Source of the DNA: Candidatus Acetothermia bacterium
GTDB taxonomy: Bacteria; Bipolaricaulota; Bipolaricaulia; RBG-16-55-9; JANLFV01
Length of the DNA: 64,000 nucleotides
Assembly (NCBI GenBank): GCA_024653345.1
Contig: JANLFV010000001.1
Coordinates: 62,001 to 126,000, forward strand
Direction: 5' to 3'
In this document: piece by piece, positions 1 to 6,784 of the stretch
Layout: each line of letters opens with the position of its first letter
Position numbering within the stretch: the stretch's first letter is position 1
The notes under the pieces: model-generated
What the model saw: only the letters and a program-made list of their open reading frames with translations
The model's database searches: none
Told to the model about the DNA's origin: nothing
Position numbers and translations under genes: made by a program

Positions 1-402
1 GGGCAGTTCGATGGCCGAGGCTTCGAAGACCTCGTCTGAGATGTAGATCGGGCTGTTCATGCGCAGCGCCAGGGCTACAGTGTCCGACGGTCGGGCATCC
101 AGCTCCTGGACGTTCCCCTCGCTGTCTTGGATGAAGATCGTGGCATAGTAAGTGCCGTCCTGGATATGGTCGATGATCACCTTCTCCACCTCTCCCCCGA
201 GCGCGATGATCGCCTCCTTCAGGAGATCGTGGGTCAGGGGGCGGGGGAAGGTCTTGTTCTGGAGCTCCATGGCAATGGCGGTAGCTTCGGGGTTCCCGAT
301 CCAGACGGGCACGACCATGTCGGACTGACGGTCCTTCAGCAAGATGACCGGCGAGTTATGGACGGGATCGACCAAGAGCGCCTTTATCTCCACCTCGTGC
401 AT
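1..402 (-). CDS. Bifunctional nuclease (DUF151/BFN) family protein, C-terminus cut by window edge
   Basis: The minus strand reads an open frame from ATG at 402 to the window edge (134 codons seen, no stop). It begins MHEVEIKALLVDPVHNSPV and continues with VPVWIGNPEATAIAMEL, PRPLTHDLL and LDARPSDTVALALR. These are the usual conserved blocks of the DUF151 'bifunctional nuclease' family, a small protein of about 140-190 residues whose in vivo role is poorly known. AGGAGGT lies 8 bases upstream of the ATG and a sigma-70 promoter lies at 444-472. Only the last few residues, and any C-terminal UVR-like tail, are missing. It is divergent from glmS, and nothing links the two functionally. The family assignment is firm; the nuclease activity is known only for some members. 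Confidence 0.88.
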   Translation of the reverse strand, partial: MHEVEIKALLVDPVHNSPVILLKDRQSDMVVPVWIGNPEATAIAMELQNKTFPRPLTHDLLKEAIIALGGEVEKVIIDHIQDGTYYATIFIQDSEGNVQELDARPSDTVALALRMNSPIYISDEVFEASAIELP

Positions 403-443
403 CCGTGCAAACCTCCTCTCGATCTCAGAGCTTGAGCGCTGCC

Positions 444-472
444 ATTATAACAGGGCCGGGAAGCCTTGACAA
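444..472 (-). promoter_or_regulatory. Sigma-70 promoter for the DUF151 gene
   Basis: On the minus strand TTGTCA (472-467) is followed by a 17-bp spacer and a perfect TATAAT (449-444). The ATG at 402 lies about 35 bases below the expected transcription start. It is divergent from the glmS promoter. Confidence 0.75.
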
Positions 473-491
473 ATCCAGGGGACCCAGGCCC

Positions 492-520
492 TTGGATCGC
501 AACTGATGGCCTGCTATACT
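492..520 (+). promoter_or_regulatory. Sigma-70 promoter for glmS
   Basis: TTGGAT (492-497), 17-bp spacer, TATACT (515-520). The expected start is only about 15 bases before the GTG at 541, so the leader is very short and there is no room for a glmS ribozyme. A small CTCCT/AGGAG inverted repeat overlaps the ribosome binding site. Confidence 0.65.
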
Positions 521-540
521 CCTCCTGAAGGAGGGCGAAG

Positions 541-2367
541 GTGTGCGGGATCGTCGGCTATGTCGGGAGGGGGCGGGCGAAGGAGATCCTCCTAGAGAGC
601 CTGCGGCGGCTGGAATACCGGGGCTACGACTCCGCAGGGCTGGCCCTAATCGAGGACGGGGAGCTCCTGATCTTCAAGCGGGCGGGGAAGGTCGCGGAGC
701 TCGAGAGGATGGTCGCAAGCAGCGATTTCCGGGCCAGCTTGGGCATTGGTCATTCGAGATGGGCCACCCACGGCCGCCCGACGGACGAGAATGCCCACCC
801 CCACCGGGACTGCCAGGGGCGGCTGGCGGTGATCCACAACGGGATCATCGAGAACTACCTCCCGCTCAAGAAGGAGCTCCAGGCTCGAGGGCATAGGTTC
901 GCCTCCGAGACCGACACCGAGGTCCTGGCCCACCTCTTCGAGGAGCACTACGACGGTGACTTAGAGAAGGCCGTCCGGGCGGGCCTGAAGAGGGTGAAGG
1001 GGGCCTTCGCCATCGCCGTGATCGCCAAGGACGCGGAGGAGATCGTGGCCGCCAGGGTCGGGAGCCCGCTGGTGATCGGCCTGGGGGAGGGGGAGAACTT
1101 CCTCGCCTCCGACATACCCGCCATCCTCCCCTACACCCGGAAGATGCTCTTCCTCAACGACGGTGAGATGGCGGTCCTCACCGCCTCCGGGGTGAGGCTC
1201 ATCACCTTCTCCGGGGAGGCGATCACGCGCGAGCCGCGCCAGATCGACTGGGACCCCGTGACGGCCCAGAAGGGCGGCTACAAGCACTTCATGCTCAAGG
1301 AGATCCACGAGCAGCCCCAGGCGGTCGAGGACACCATCCGTGGGCGCTACTCCCTCGATGAAGGGGAGGTCTTCCTCGAGGAGCTGGCCCTCTCCGGCCG
1401 GAAGGCCAAAGAGATCAGGAATATCTACCTTCTGGCCTGCGGAACCTCCTTCTACGCCGGATTGGTGGCCAAATACCTCTGGCAGAATTGGCTTAAGCTC
1501 CCGATCGGGGCCGAGCTCGGCTCGGAGTTCCGCTACAGCGACCCCTACATCGACGAAAAGACCCTGGTCGTCGCGATCTCCCAGTCCGGTGAGACGGCCG
1601 ACACGCTCGCAGGAGTCCGGAAGGCAAGAGAGCGCGGCGCGACGGTCATCGCCGTCGCCAATGTCGTCGGCTCCTCGATCACCCGCGAGGCCGACGGCGT
1701 GGTCTACACCCACGCCGGGCCGGAGATCGGGGTGGCCTCGACCAAGACCTTCACGGCCCAGCTCGCGGCCCTGGCCCTCCTCGGGGTTTATTTGGGGAGG
1801 AAGCGGGGTGAGCTCTCACCGGCCCAGGCAAGGGAGGTCCTGAGTGGCCTCGCCTCCGGGCCGAGGCAGCTCGAGGCGATCCTGAAAAAGGAGCCAGAGG
1901 TCCAGGCCCTGGCGAGGAGGTTCTACGATAAGCCGGACTTCCTCTTCCTCGGGCGGGATATCCTCCACCCGATTGCGCTCGAGGGGGCCCTAAAGCTGAA
2001 GGAGATCTCCTACATCCACGCCGAGGGCTACGCCGCTGGGGAGATGAAGCACGGCCCGATCGCGCTCATCGACGAGGAGATGCCGGTGGTCGTCCTCGTG
2101 ACCAAGAATTCCGTTTATGACAAGGTCTTCGCCAACATCGAGGAGGTCAAGGCCCGGAAGGGGATCGTCCTCGCCTTCACCGATGAGCTGAACCCTGAGA
2201 TCGAGCAGGTGGCCGACCAGATCTTCGAGGTCCCCCAGACGCCGGAGGTCCTGACCCCGATGGTCTTCGTGGTCCCCCTCCAGCTTCTGGCCTACCACAT
2301 CGGGGTGCTGCGCGGGACCGATGTCGACCAGCCCCGGAACCTGGCGAAGTCCGTGACCGTCGAATGA
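541..2367 (+). CDS. glmS: Glutamine--fructose-6-phosphate aminotransferase (isomerizing)
   Basis: Makes glucosamine-6-phosphate from fructose-6-phosphate and glutamine, the first step to UDP-GlcNAc for peptidoglycan and LPS. The 608 residues match the usual length. The GTG start places Cys2 at the mature N-terminus (MCGIVGYVG) as the class II amidotransferase nucleophile. It is followed by GHSRWATHG and HNGIIENY in the glutaminase half. Two SIS domains follow, with LLACGTSFYAG and ISQSGETADTLAG, and the chain ends PRNLAKSVTVE, the typical isomerase C-tail. GGAGGG lies just before the GTG. It is cytoplasmic and transcribed alone from the promoter at 492-520. The assignment is secure. Confidence 0.97.
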   Translation: MCGIVGYVGRGRAKEILLESLRRLEYRGYDSAGLALIEDGELLIFKRAGKVAELERMVASSDFRASLGIGHSRWATHGRPTDENAHPHRDCQGRLAVIHNGIIENYLPLKKELQARGHRFASETDTEVLAHLFEEHYDGDLEKAVRAGLKRVKGAFAIAVIAKDAEEIVAARVGSPLVIGLGEGENFLASDIPAILPYTRKMLFLNDGEMAVLTASGVRLITFSGEAITREPRQIDWDPVTAQKGGYKHFMLKEIHEQPQAVEDTIRGRYSLDEGEVFLEELALSGRKAKEIRNIYLLACGTSFYAGLVAKYLWQNWLKLPIGAELGSEFRYSDPYIDEKTLVVAISQSGETADTLAGVRKARERGATVIAVANVVGSSITREADGVVYTHAGPEIGVASTKTFTAQLAALALLGVYLGRKRGELSPAQAREVLSGLASGPRQLEAILKKEPEVQALARRFYDKPDFLFLGRDILHPIALEGALKLKEISYIHAEGYAAGEMKHGPIALIDEEMPVVVLVTKNSVYDKVFANIEEVKARKGIVLAFTDELNPEIEQVADQIFEVPQTPEVLTPMVFVVPLQLLAYHIGVLRGTDVDQPRNLAKSVTVE

Positions 2368-2422
2368 ACCTCCCCCGCCCCTCCCCCGACAGACCTTCCG
2401 AGCCATGAGATGAGGAGTGGCC

Positions 2423-2962
2423 ATGGGGGATGAGCCTGAGCGGGGGCTCATCGCGCGGATTGCGGACGGTGATCGGGAGGCGTGGGGCCGGCTCTTCCAG
2501 TGCTACGCCGGGCAGATCTACCGCTATGCGCTGACAATGGTCCGGGAACAGGCTCTAGCGGAGGAAGTGGTCCAGGAGACAATGCTAGCCATCTGGAGGG
2601 GGGCGAAGGTCTTCCGCGGCGAGGGGAGGCCCTCGACCTGGATCCTGGGGATCGCGCGGCATAAGGCGCTCGATAAGCTCCGCCAGGAGCAGCAGAGCGC
2701 CCAAGCCCGAGCTGAGGAGGCCGAGCCCAAGGGCGAGATCGAGCCGGAGCGGGAAGCGGCGAGGCAGCTCTTGGGGGAGCAGGTCCGCGCGGCATTGGAG
2801 AAGCTCCCGGCGGAGCAGCGCGAGACGGTGGTCCTGGCCTTCTACCATGGCCTCTCTTACCAAGAGATCGCCAGACTCGTGGGCTGCCCCGAGGGGACGG
2901 TGAAGAGCCGGATGTTCTACGCCAAGGAGCGGCTACGAGCGCTCTTGGAGGAAGGGCGATGA
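2423..2962 (+). CDS. ECF-type RNA polymerase sigma factor
   Basis: A 179-residue sigma-70 family factor of the extracytoplasmic-function type. Region 2 is visible (YAGQIYRYALTMV, then EEVVQETMLAIWRGA). Region 4 carries a helix-turn-helix (LPAEQRETVVLAFYHGLSY, then EIARLVGCPEGTVKSRMFYA). ATG 2423 is preferred because GAGGAG ends 5 bases before it; a GTG at 2417 lies inside that site. The stop overlaps the start of the next gene by 4 bases (ATGA), and that gene encodes a zinc-binding anti-sigma protein. The pair should form an envelope-stress or redox switch, but the regulon is not shown here. The ECF subgroup was not determined. Confidence 0.93.
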   Translation: MGDEPERGLIARIADGDREAWGRLFQCYAGQIYRYALTMVREQALAEEVVQETMLAIWRGAKVFRGEGRPSTWILGIARHKALDKLRQEQQSAQARAEEAEPKGEIEPEREAARQLLGEQVRAALEKLPAEQRETVVLAFYHGLSYQEIARLVGCPEGTVKSRMFYAKERLRALLEEGR

Positions 2963-3396
2963 GGCTCGGTCTGCGAAGCTGCCGGAAGATCCGTAAGCTG
3001 CTCCCATGGTATGTCAACGGGACCCTGGTGGGTGAGGAGCTAGCAGGGGTCGAGGGCCATCTCCGCCGCTGCCGGAGGTGCCTCGCCGAGGTCGAGGATC
3101 TGCGGAGGCTGCAGGCCGGCCTAGTCCAGGCCCTGGAGGAGGCCGGGCCCGCTGATGCCGAGGGGCTCCTGGACAAGACCCTGGCCCTCATCGAGGCAGA
3201 AGAGAAACTGGAGGAGCAACTGCTTAGGCTCTTGGCCCTCCCGCGGGCGGAACGGCGCGAGCTGGGCCGGCTGAGCCTCGGCCTCTTCGTCCTGGGCTTC
3301 TCGTTGGGCATGGCTTACGAGCGCGGGCGGCTCCCGTTCGAGGCCGAGCTCTCGGCCCTGGGGCTCCCGCTCGCCAAGTTCAAGGGAAGAATCTAA
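2959..3396 (+). CDS. Anti-sigma factor with zinc-finger (ZAS-type) N-terminus and membrane segment
   Basis: This 145-residue protein is translationally coupled to the ECF sigma factor by a 4-base overlap. The N-terminus carries Cys8 and a His34-x3-Cys38-x2-Cys41 motif (GHLRRCRRC), the signature of zinc-binding anti-sigma domains that hold the sigma factor inactive. One hydrophobic stretch near residues 97-116 (LGRLSLGLFVLGFSLGMAY) can anchor it in the inner membrane. The short C-terminus has no recognised sensory domain. The role is inferred from motif and operon position, a very common arrangement. Confidence 0.85.
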   Translation: MRLGLRSCRKIRKLLPWYVNGTLVGEELAGVEGHLRRCRRCLAEVEDLRRLQAGLVQALEEAGPADAEGLLDKTLALIEAEEKLEEQLLRLLALPRAERRELGRLSLGLFVLGFSLGMAYERGRLPFEAELSALGLPLAKFKGRI

Positions 3397-3411
3397 CGAA
3401 AGGAGGCCCAG

Positions 3412-3690
3412 ATGATCTTGGACAAAGAGAACGAGATTCCCGATCCGGAGAAGATCGCTAAGATCTTGGATGCCGTGGCGGACAAGATCCCGGCGCTCTT
3501 GCGGGCGATCAGGGATACGGTCTACTCCAAGGAGGCGGGGGAGCACTTCGGCGAGGCCGTGGGGGCCTTCTACCGCAAGTTGGTCGAGCAGGGGATCCCC
3601 GCGGAGCAGGCGCTGGAGATGGCAAGAGGCTACATGATCAGCCTGCGGGACCTCGTCGGCCAATCGATGAAGCACTCGGAGAAAGAGTAG
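3412..3690 (+). CDS. Small helical hypothetical protein in the sigma/anti-sigma operon
   Basis: A 92-residue acidic, soluble, apparently all-helical protein with an excellent ribosome binding site (AAAGGAGG, 5 bases before ATG 3412). It lies 15 bases after the anti-sigma gene, so it is almost certainly co-transcribed with it. I see no cysteines, signal peptide or membrane segment, and I recognise no family. Motifs such as HFGEAVGAFYRKLVEQGIP and EQALEMARGYMISL suggest a helical bundle. Possible roles are a further regulator of the sigma factor or an envelope-associated accessory, but neither is supported directly. Confidence 0.7.
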   Translation: MILDKENEIPDPEKIAKILDAVADKIPALLRAIRDTVYSKEAGEHFGEAVGAFYRKLVEQGIPAEQALEMARGYMISLRDLVGQSMKHSEKE

Positions 3691-3699
3691 CCAGCCCAG

Positions 3700-3951
3700 A
3701 TGAGGCTCCTCAGGTATGTAAGGCTCATCCCCCCGCTCCTTAGGCTCTTGGCCCAGCTCGGCTGGCTGGCCTTAGGGATGGCGGTGGCGAAGCGGGGAGC
3801 CCGACACGCTTACAAGAAGGCATTGGAACGCGCCGGGCTCCCCGAGCCGTTCATCGCCGAATTGGTCACCGACTACAATTTGAGCTTTAGAGGACTCCTC
3901 CGCAGCAGGTGCTCGAGATCTGGGAGAAGATCTACGGGGGATCGATCTTGA
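3700..3951 (+). CDS. Small hypothetical membrane-associated protein
   Basis: An 83-residue basic protein starting 9 bases after the preceding gene. A hydrophobic segment (LLRLLAQLGWLALGMAVA) covers residues 13-30, and an amphipathic helix with GLPEPFIAELVTDYN follows. There is no clear Shine-Dalgarno, so translation probably depends on coupling. The last 20 residues are Arg/Ser-rich and look less like coding sequence than the rest. The stop falls just before a terminator-like hairpin (3962-3986), which supports this as the last gene of the sigma operon. No family recognised. Confidence 0.55.
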   Translation: MRLLRYVRLIPPLLRLLAQLGWLALGMAVAKRGARHAYKKALERAGLPEPFIAELVTDYNLSFRGLLRSRCSRSGRRSTGDRS

Positions 3952-3961
3952 TCAGGCTAGC

Positions 3962-3986
3962 GGAGGGGAGAAGCCCCCGCCCCTCC
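3962..3986. terminator. Candidate bidirectional terminator hairpin
   Basis: GGAGGGG (3962-3968) pairs with CCCCTCC (3980-3986) around an 11-base loop. It lies between the converging ends of the sigma operon (+) and the secreted-protein gene at 4017 (-). There is no long T-run, as expected in a GC-rich genome, so this is moderate evidence. Confidence 0.45.
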
Positions 3987-4016
3987 TCTCACCAATTGTT
4001 CTCAGCGCCAGCTTAC

Positions 4017-4796
4017 TCATGTCGGCGGCGGTGGTGGTGGCAGCTCTTCCGGTTTCTCTTCCTCAGCAAATAGCTCCTCCGCGGGTGGAATCGCTCTCAG
4101 GTGCATACAGATATCTAAAGGCCACCCCAAATCCTCACATATGCCGAGGGGCCCATACGCTGCATCACCGATCCCCCACATATTGATCACCCATTGGATG
4201 CCTGGCACCTCCTGTGGAGCTACTAGGCTGCTTAGGCCATCCAGCCCCGCAGAGGCTTGCCCGCTTGCCATTGGCACAAAGGCCATCGTGAGCGGGAAGA
4301 TCCGGTCTGGATTGCGGTTCGGCACCTCGACCTTTACTCCCCGCGGGATAACAAGCTCTACCAAGGCAAAGTCCTGCTCTGCGACGAACAGCAGCAGGGG
4401 CAGGCGCGGCGGCCAGCTCTGATCGAAGCGATCGAAGCGCCTATCAGAGATCCACAGGACCAGGTAGTAGCCGCTTGCAGGGATAGCCACATCCGAGATT
4501 TGCATGGCCTGTTCCGCGGCCAGCCTGGCGATCGGGAAGCCTTGCTCTAGGAATCTCAGGCCGTCGCGCGGGCTGGCGTGTTGGAGCGTCAGAAAGGCCC
4601 TATTCCCCGGCCCGAGCTCCACCGGCTCGGAGGAGAAGGAATAGACCCCGAACGCTAGCCCGGTTTGAACACGCCGGACCACTGCCTGGGGCCGCTGCAA
4701 GAAGTCCGCGCTCACATCCTGGGGCATCCCTCCCGCAACTGAACCGAGCAACATCAGCAGAGCCAGCGTCGTCACAATCTTCCAGTTCCTCTTCAT
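4017..4796 (-). CDS. Hypothetical secreted protein with proline-rich C-terminus
   Basis: A 259-residue protein with a classic signal peptide (MKRNWKIVTTLALLMLLGSV, cleavage likely after the VSA near residue 30). GGGAGGT lies just before the ATG. The body has beta-rich stretches (YLVLWISDRRFDRFDQSWP, LVELVIPRGVKVEVPNRNP), one CEDLGWPLDIC cysteine pair, and a C-terminus ending in EELPPPPPPT. No known family was recognised. It follows the amber-interrupted gene at 4900-5367 on the same strand by about 100 bases and shares a similar N-terminal NWK signal-peptide start. The two probably form one transcript from the direct-repeat promoter at 5425-5457. Confidence 0.75.
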   Translation of the reverse strand: MKRNWKIVTTLALLMLLGSVAGGMPQDVSADFLQRPQAVVRRVQTGLAFGVYSFSSEPVELGPGNRAFLTLQHASPRDGLRFLEQGFPIARLAAEQAMQISDVAIPASGYYLVLWISDRRFDRFDQSWPPRLPLLLFVAEQDFALVELVIPRGVKVEVPNRNPDRIFPLTMAFVPMASGQASAGLDGLSSLVAPQEVPGIQWVINMWGIGDAAYGPLGICEDLGWPLDICMHLRAIPPAEELFAEEEKPEELPPPPPPT

Positions 4797-4899
4797 TGCT
4801 CTTTACCTCCCTCTTCCCCTTGGGCTTATGCCTCTCAAGGCGCGACTAGAAGATGGTGTTGCCTCCTGATCTCCCCCGTGGCCTCTTTCTCCATCCAGA

Positions 4900-5367
4900 T
4901 CAGCGGATCAACGTGACCCTTACGCCCTCGTTACTGAGCGTGGCATCGATGATTAGGGTATGCCCCGGCTGGTCCAGCTCGGTGGGTGGGGACTTATGCG
5001 CGCACCTGGGGTTGAGCTTTAACCTGACATTCTTGACCGTTAGGATAGTTGCGCCCGTGGCCATGGCGGCAGAGCCCCTCGTGACCGTTCCGTCCCCGTT
5101 CAAGCCGACCCAGGAGATCACACAGTCATTTTCGCCGGCCATCACGAAGCCGGTGGCTTCAGAGGCGGCCCAGAGCTCGCTCATGACCACGCGGAAGGGA
5201 ATCCAGTGGGGGAAAGGAATTTCAGCCACCTTACCTGGCTCGACAGTAATGACCTAGCCTTTGGGGTAATACGCAGTAACCTGGGCGACAACGATGTAGG
5301 CCACTAAGGCCAGCACCGCCAGCGACAGCCCCAGCACTCCCCAAACCTTCCAGTTGCGCATCTTCAT
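4900..5367 (-). pseudogene. Secreted-protein gene interrupted by one in-frame TAG (amber) codon
   Basis: ATG 5367 has a strong upstream AGGAGGTG. It begins a frame with a clear membrane/signal segment (RNWKVWGVLGLSLAVLALVA, then YIVVAQVTAYYPKG). Codon 38 is TAG (5256-5254). The same frame then continues open for 117 further codons (VITVEPGKVAEIPFPHW onward) to a stop at 4900. The downstream part contains beta-rich sequence (GFVMAGENDCVISWVGLNG, GATILTVKNVRLKLNP). Without the TAG this would be a normal exported protein of about 154 residues, and no plausible export signal exists for the downstream part alone. It may be a recent nonsense mutation, a base error or a read-through codon. An internal GTG at 5229 could start a 109-residue cytoplasmic form, which seems unlikely. 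Confidence 0.7.
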
Positions 5368-5424
5368 CGCGCACCTCCTTTACCTTCGATCCGGCCATCT
5401 AGGCCGAGGTCGAGTTTCGACTGG

Positions 5425-5457
5425 AGTATAGACCCCGGGTCTAAAAAATCTCCAAAA
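5425..5457 (-). promoter_or_regulatory. Direct-repeat promoter, predicted SARP/BTAD regulator site (copy A)
   Basis: Read on the minus strand, TTTTGGAG (5457-5450), a 3-base gap ATT, and TTTTAGAC (5446-5439) form an 11-bp-period direct repeat. After exactly 8 bases (CCGGGGTC) comes the -10 box TATACT (5430-5425). There is no conventional -35 box. The copy at 7563-7595 has the same layout and nearly the same bases. Activators with OmpR-like SARP DNA-binding domains are known to use such repeats close to the -10 box. The ATG of the downstream gene is at 5367. Confidence 0.6.
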
Positions 5458-5501
5458 TCCGGACCTGGTGAAGGATATCTCGGCATGGAAGAGGCCGCCC
5501 T

Positions 5502-5969
5502 TTGCCGATCGCTCGCTTTGCCGTAAAATTCGAAGTGGGCGGTATAACGGAAAGGGGCTGTGAGGGTGGGGCCTTTGAGGTTGAAATCAATGCGCGGAAT
5601 TGGCAGAACCGCTTCCTCCCGGAGGAGGAGCGCGGCGAGGAGATCGTCTGCAAGGCGCTGATGGACACCGGCGCGGTCCAGTTGTCCCTGCCTGTGGAGC
5701 TTGTGGAGAGGCTCAAGCTGTTAGAGCTTGGTAAAGTCAAGGTATACACAGCGGATGGGGGCGAGCACGAGTATCGAGTTATGGGGATCGCCGAGGTCGA
5801 GGTCCAGGGCCGATCTTGCCGAGTCCAGGTCATTGAGCTCCCTCGGGGGGCAAGGCCCTTGCTTGGAGCGATCCCGCTCGAAGAGATGGATTGGCACATC
5901 TCGTCGGTGGAGAAGAGGCTAGTCCCTAACCCTAGGTCGCCCGACGAGCCGCTACTGCCGTTGTGCTAG
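5502..5969 (+). CDS. Retropepsin-like (clan AA) aspartic protease domain protein
   Basis: A 155-residue protein with the single-domain retropepsin signature MDTGAVQLSLPVELVERL, where DTGA is the catalytic Asp motif. It is followed by a flap-like TADGGEHEYRVMGIAEVEV and the late conserved block RPLLGAIPLEEMD. Bacterial single-domain members act as dimers and are mostly uncharacterised. The start is uncertain: TTG 5502 gives the longest form, with GGAAGAGG 8 bases upstream, and no in-frame ATG lies nearby. No signal peptide is seen. It converges on the second retropepsin gene at 5966, and the two stop codons share the bases CTAG. Confidence 0.75.
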   Translation: MPIARFAVKFEVGGITERGCEGGAFEVEINARNWQNRFLPEEERGEEIVCKALMDTGAVQLSLPVELVERLKLLELGKVKVYTADGGEHEYRVMGIAEVEVQGRSCRVQVIELPRGARPLLGAIPLEEMDWHISSVEKRLVPNPRSPDEPLLPLC

Positions 5970-6340
5970 AGGGAGTGAATCCGCACGGTGCCCTGGGGAA
6001 AGTCAAGCTCTAGACGCCAATCCGCAAGGAATCCCACACCAATTAGAGCTTCCTCCCCTTCGGTGAGCAAGATCTCCACCTCCCGGCTAGGCTGTCCGGC
6101 AAAACCTGCTCGGCCAATGAAGACCAGCTCGCTCTTAATTGAGCCATCGGCTAGCTCCGTCCGCTGAGCGCCGTAAAGCTCCAAACCCAGCTCAATCGCC
6201 ACTGCCACCGGCAGACAGAGATAGCCATCGAAGCCTGTATCAATCACCGCGTCTAAAGTCGCATCTCTCCTGGCTCCCTGGATAGTGATCGCGACTCGCG
6301 GCTGGTGGTATTCATCAAAATGCCCTTGAATTACGAGCAT
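5966..6340 (-). CDS. Second retropepsin-like (clan AA) aspartic protease
   Basis: A 124-residue protein with the motif DAVIDTGFDGYLCLPVAVA (catalytic DTGF), a flap region around RTELADGSIKSELVFIGRA, and the C-terminal LIGVGFLADWRLELDFPQG block. This is the common 'clan AA aspartic protease' family of bacteria and archaea. It starts 5 bases after the stop of the small gene at 6346-6591, so the two form an operon. Such proteases are often preceded by a small partner gene; an antitoxin-like or adaptor role for the partner has been suggested but is unproven. It is distinct from the family member at 5502, and the two are only weakly alike outside the DTG motif. Confidence 0.85.
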   Translation of the reverse strand: MLVIQGHFDEYHQPRVAITIQGARRDATLDAVIDTGFDGYLCLPVAVAIELGLELYGAQRTELADGSIKSELVFIGRAGFAGQPSREVEILLTEGEEALIGVGFLADWRLELDFPQGTVRIHSL

Positions 6341-6345
6341 GGAGT

Positions 6346-6591
6346 TCAGCGGCGGATGTGCACTGTGGGAAAGCCCACTTTCACGAAATAGAAGGGCTTA
6401 TCCGGATACTTCTGCCTCGCCTTTTTCCCCGCCTCGACTACAGACTCGCCCAAGAAGTAATCGCCAGATTCGACCTCGATGGCAACGATTTTGCCATTAT
6501 GACCCGGCTCTAATTGATCCTTCAAGCGCTGGTAAATCTCCTGGCCTCGGGCGACCAACTGCTCCTTGTTAACAGCCAATGTCCCTTCCAT
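6346..6591 (-). CDS. Small partner protein of the aspartic protease (DUF5678-like)
   Basis: An 81-residue soluble protein starting at ATG 6591 with AGGGGCTGAC upstream. It contains GQEIYQRLKDQLEPGHNGK and VAIEVESGDYFLGESVVEA, then KARQKYPDKPFYFVKVGFP. The pattern 'G.ivAie..sG.yf.G.s..eA...ar.k.P...fy...vG' is the one seen in small proteins encoded directly before clan AA aspartic proteases in many bacteria (DUF5678-type). It probably binds or regulates the protease. The pairing is seen in the sequence; the function is inference. Confidence 0.75.
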   Translation of the reverse strand: MEGTLAVNKEQLVARGQEIYQRLKDQLEPGHNGKIVAIEVESGDYFLGESVVEAGKKARQKYPDKPFYFVKVGFPTVHIRR

Positions 6592-6724
6592 AGATGTCAG
6601 CCCCTCTCCTTGGTAAGATGCTAACGGAAAGGGCGGTTCCCTGCAACTTGGTATAGCATCCCCGCGGTGTGCAAATCCAAACGGGGCAGGCGGCCGCGAG
6701 ACAAGATCGGAATGCCCCTAAAGC

Positions 6725-6758
6725 CTGAGGCCCCGAGGCGAGGCCCTCGGGGCTTCAG
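6725..6758 (-). terminator. Strong hairpin terminator after the DDG-repeat secreted protein gene
   Basis: GCCCCGAGG (6730-6738) and CCTCGGGGC (6745-6753) form a perfect 9-bp stem with a 6-base loop. It extends to about 14 bp with the flanking CTGAG and TTCAG (one G-T pair). It lies 26 bases after the stop of the minus-strand gene at 6785, followed by a short T-containing run on that strand. Confidence 0.7.
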
Positions 6759-6784
6759 CCGATCCCGAACAAACCTTCCTTAGC

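Noticed and set aside
521-540. glmS ribozyme in front of glmS.
   Set aside because: The promoter at 492-520 leaves only about 15-20 bases of leader, far too short for the ribozyme.
3890-3990. Possible frameshift at the end of the 83-residue gene, because another frame reads PPQQVLEIWEKIYGGSILIR.
   Set aside because: That frame has no stop before the terminator hairpin and runs into the convergent gene, whereas the annotated frame stops just before the hairpin. The protein-like look may be chance in GC-rich DNA.
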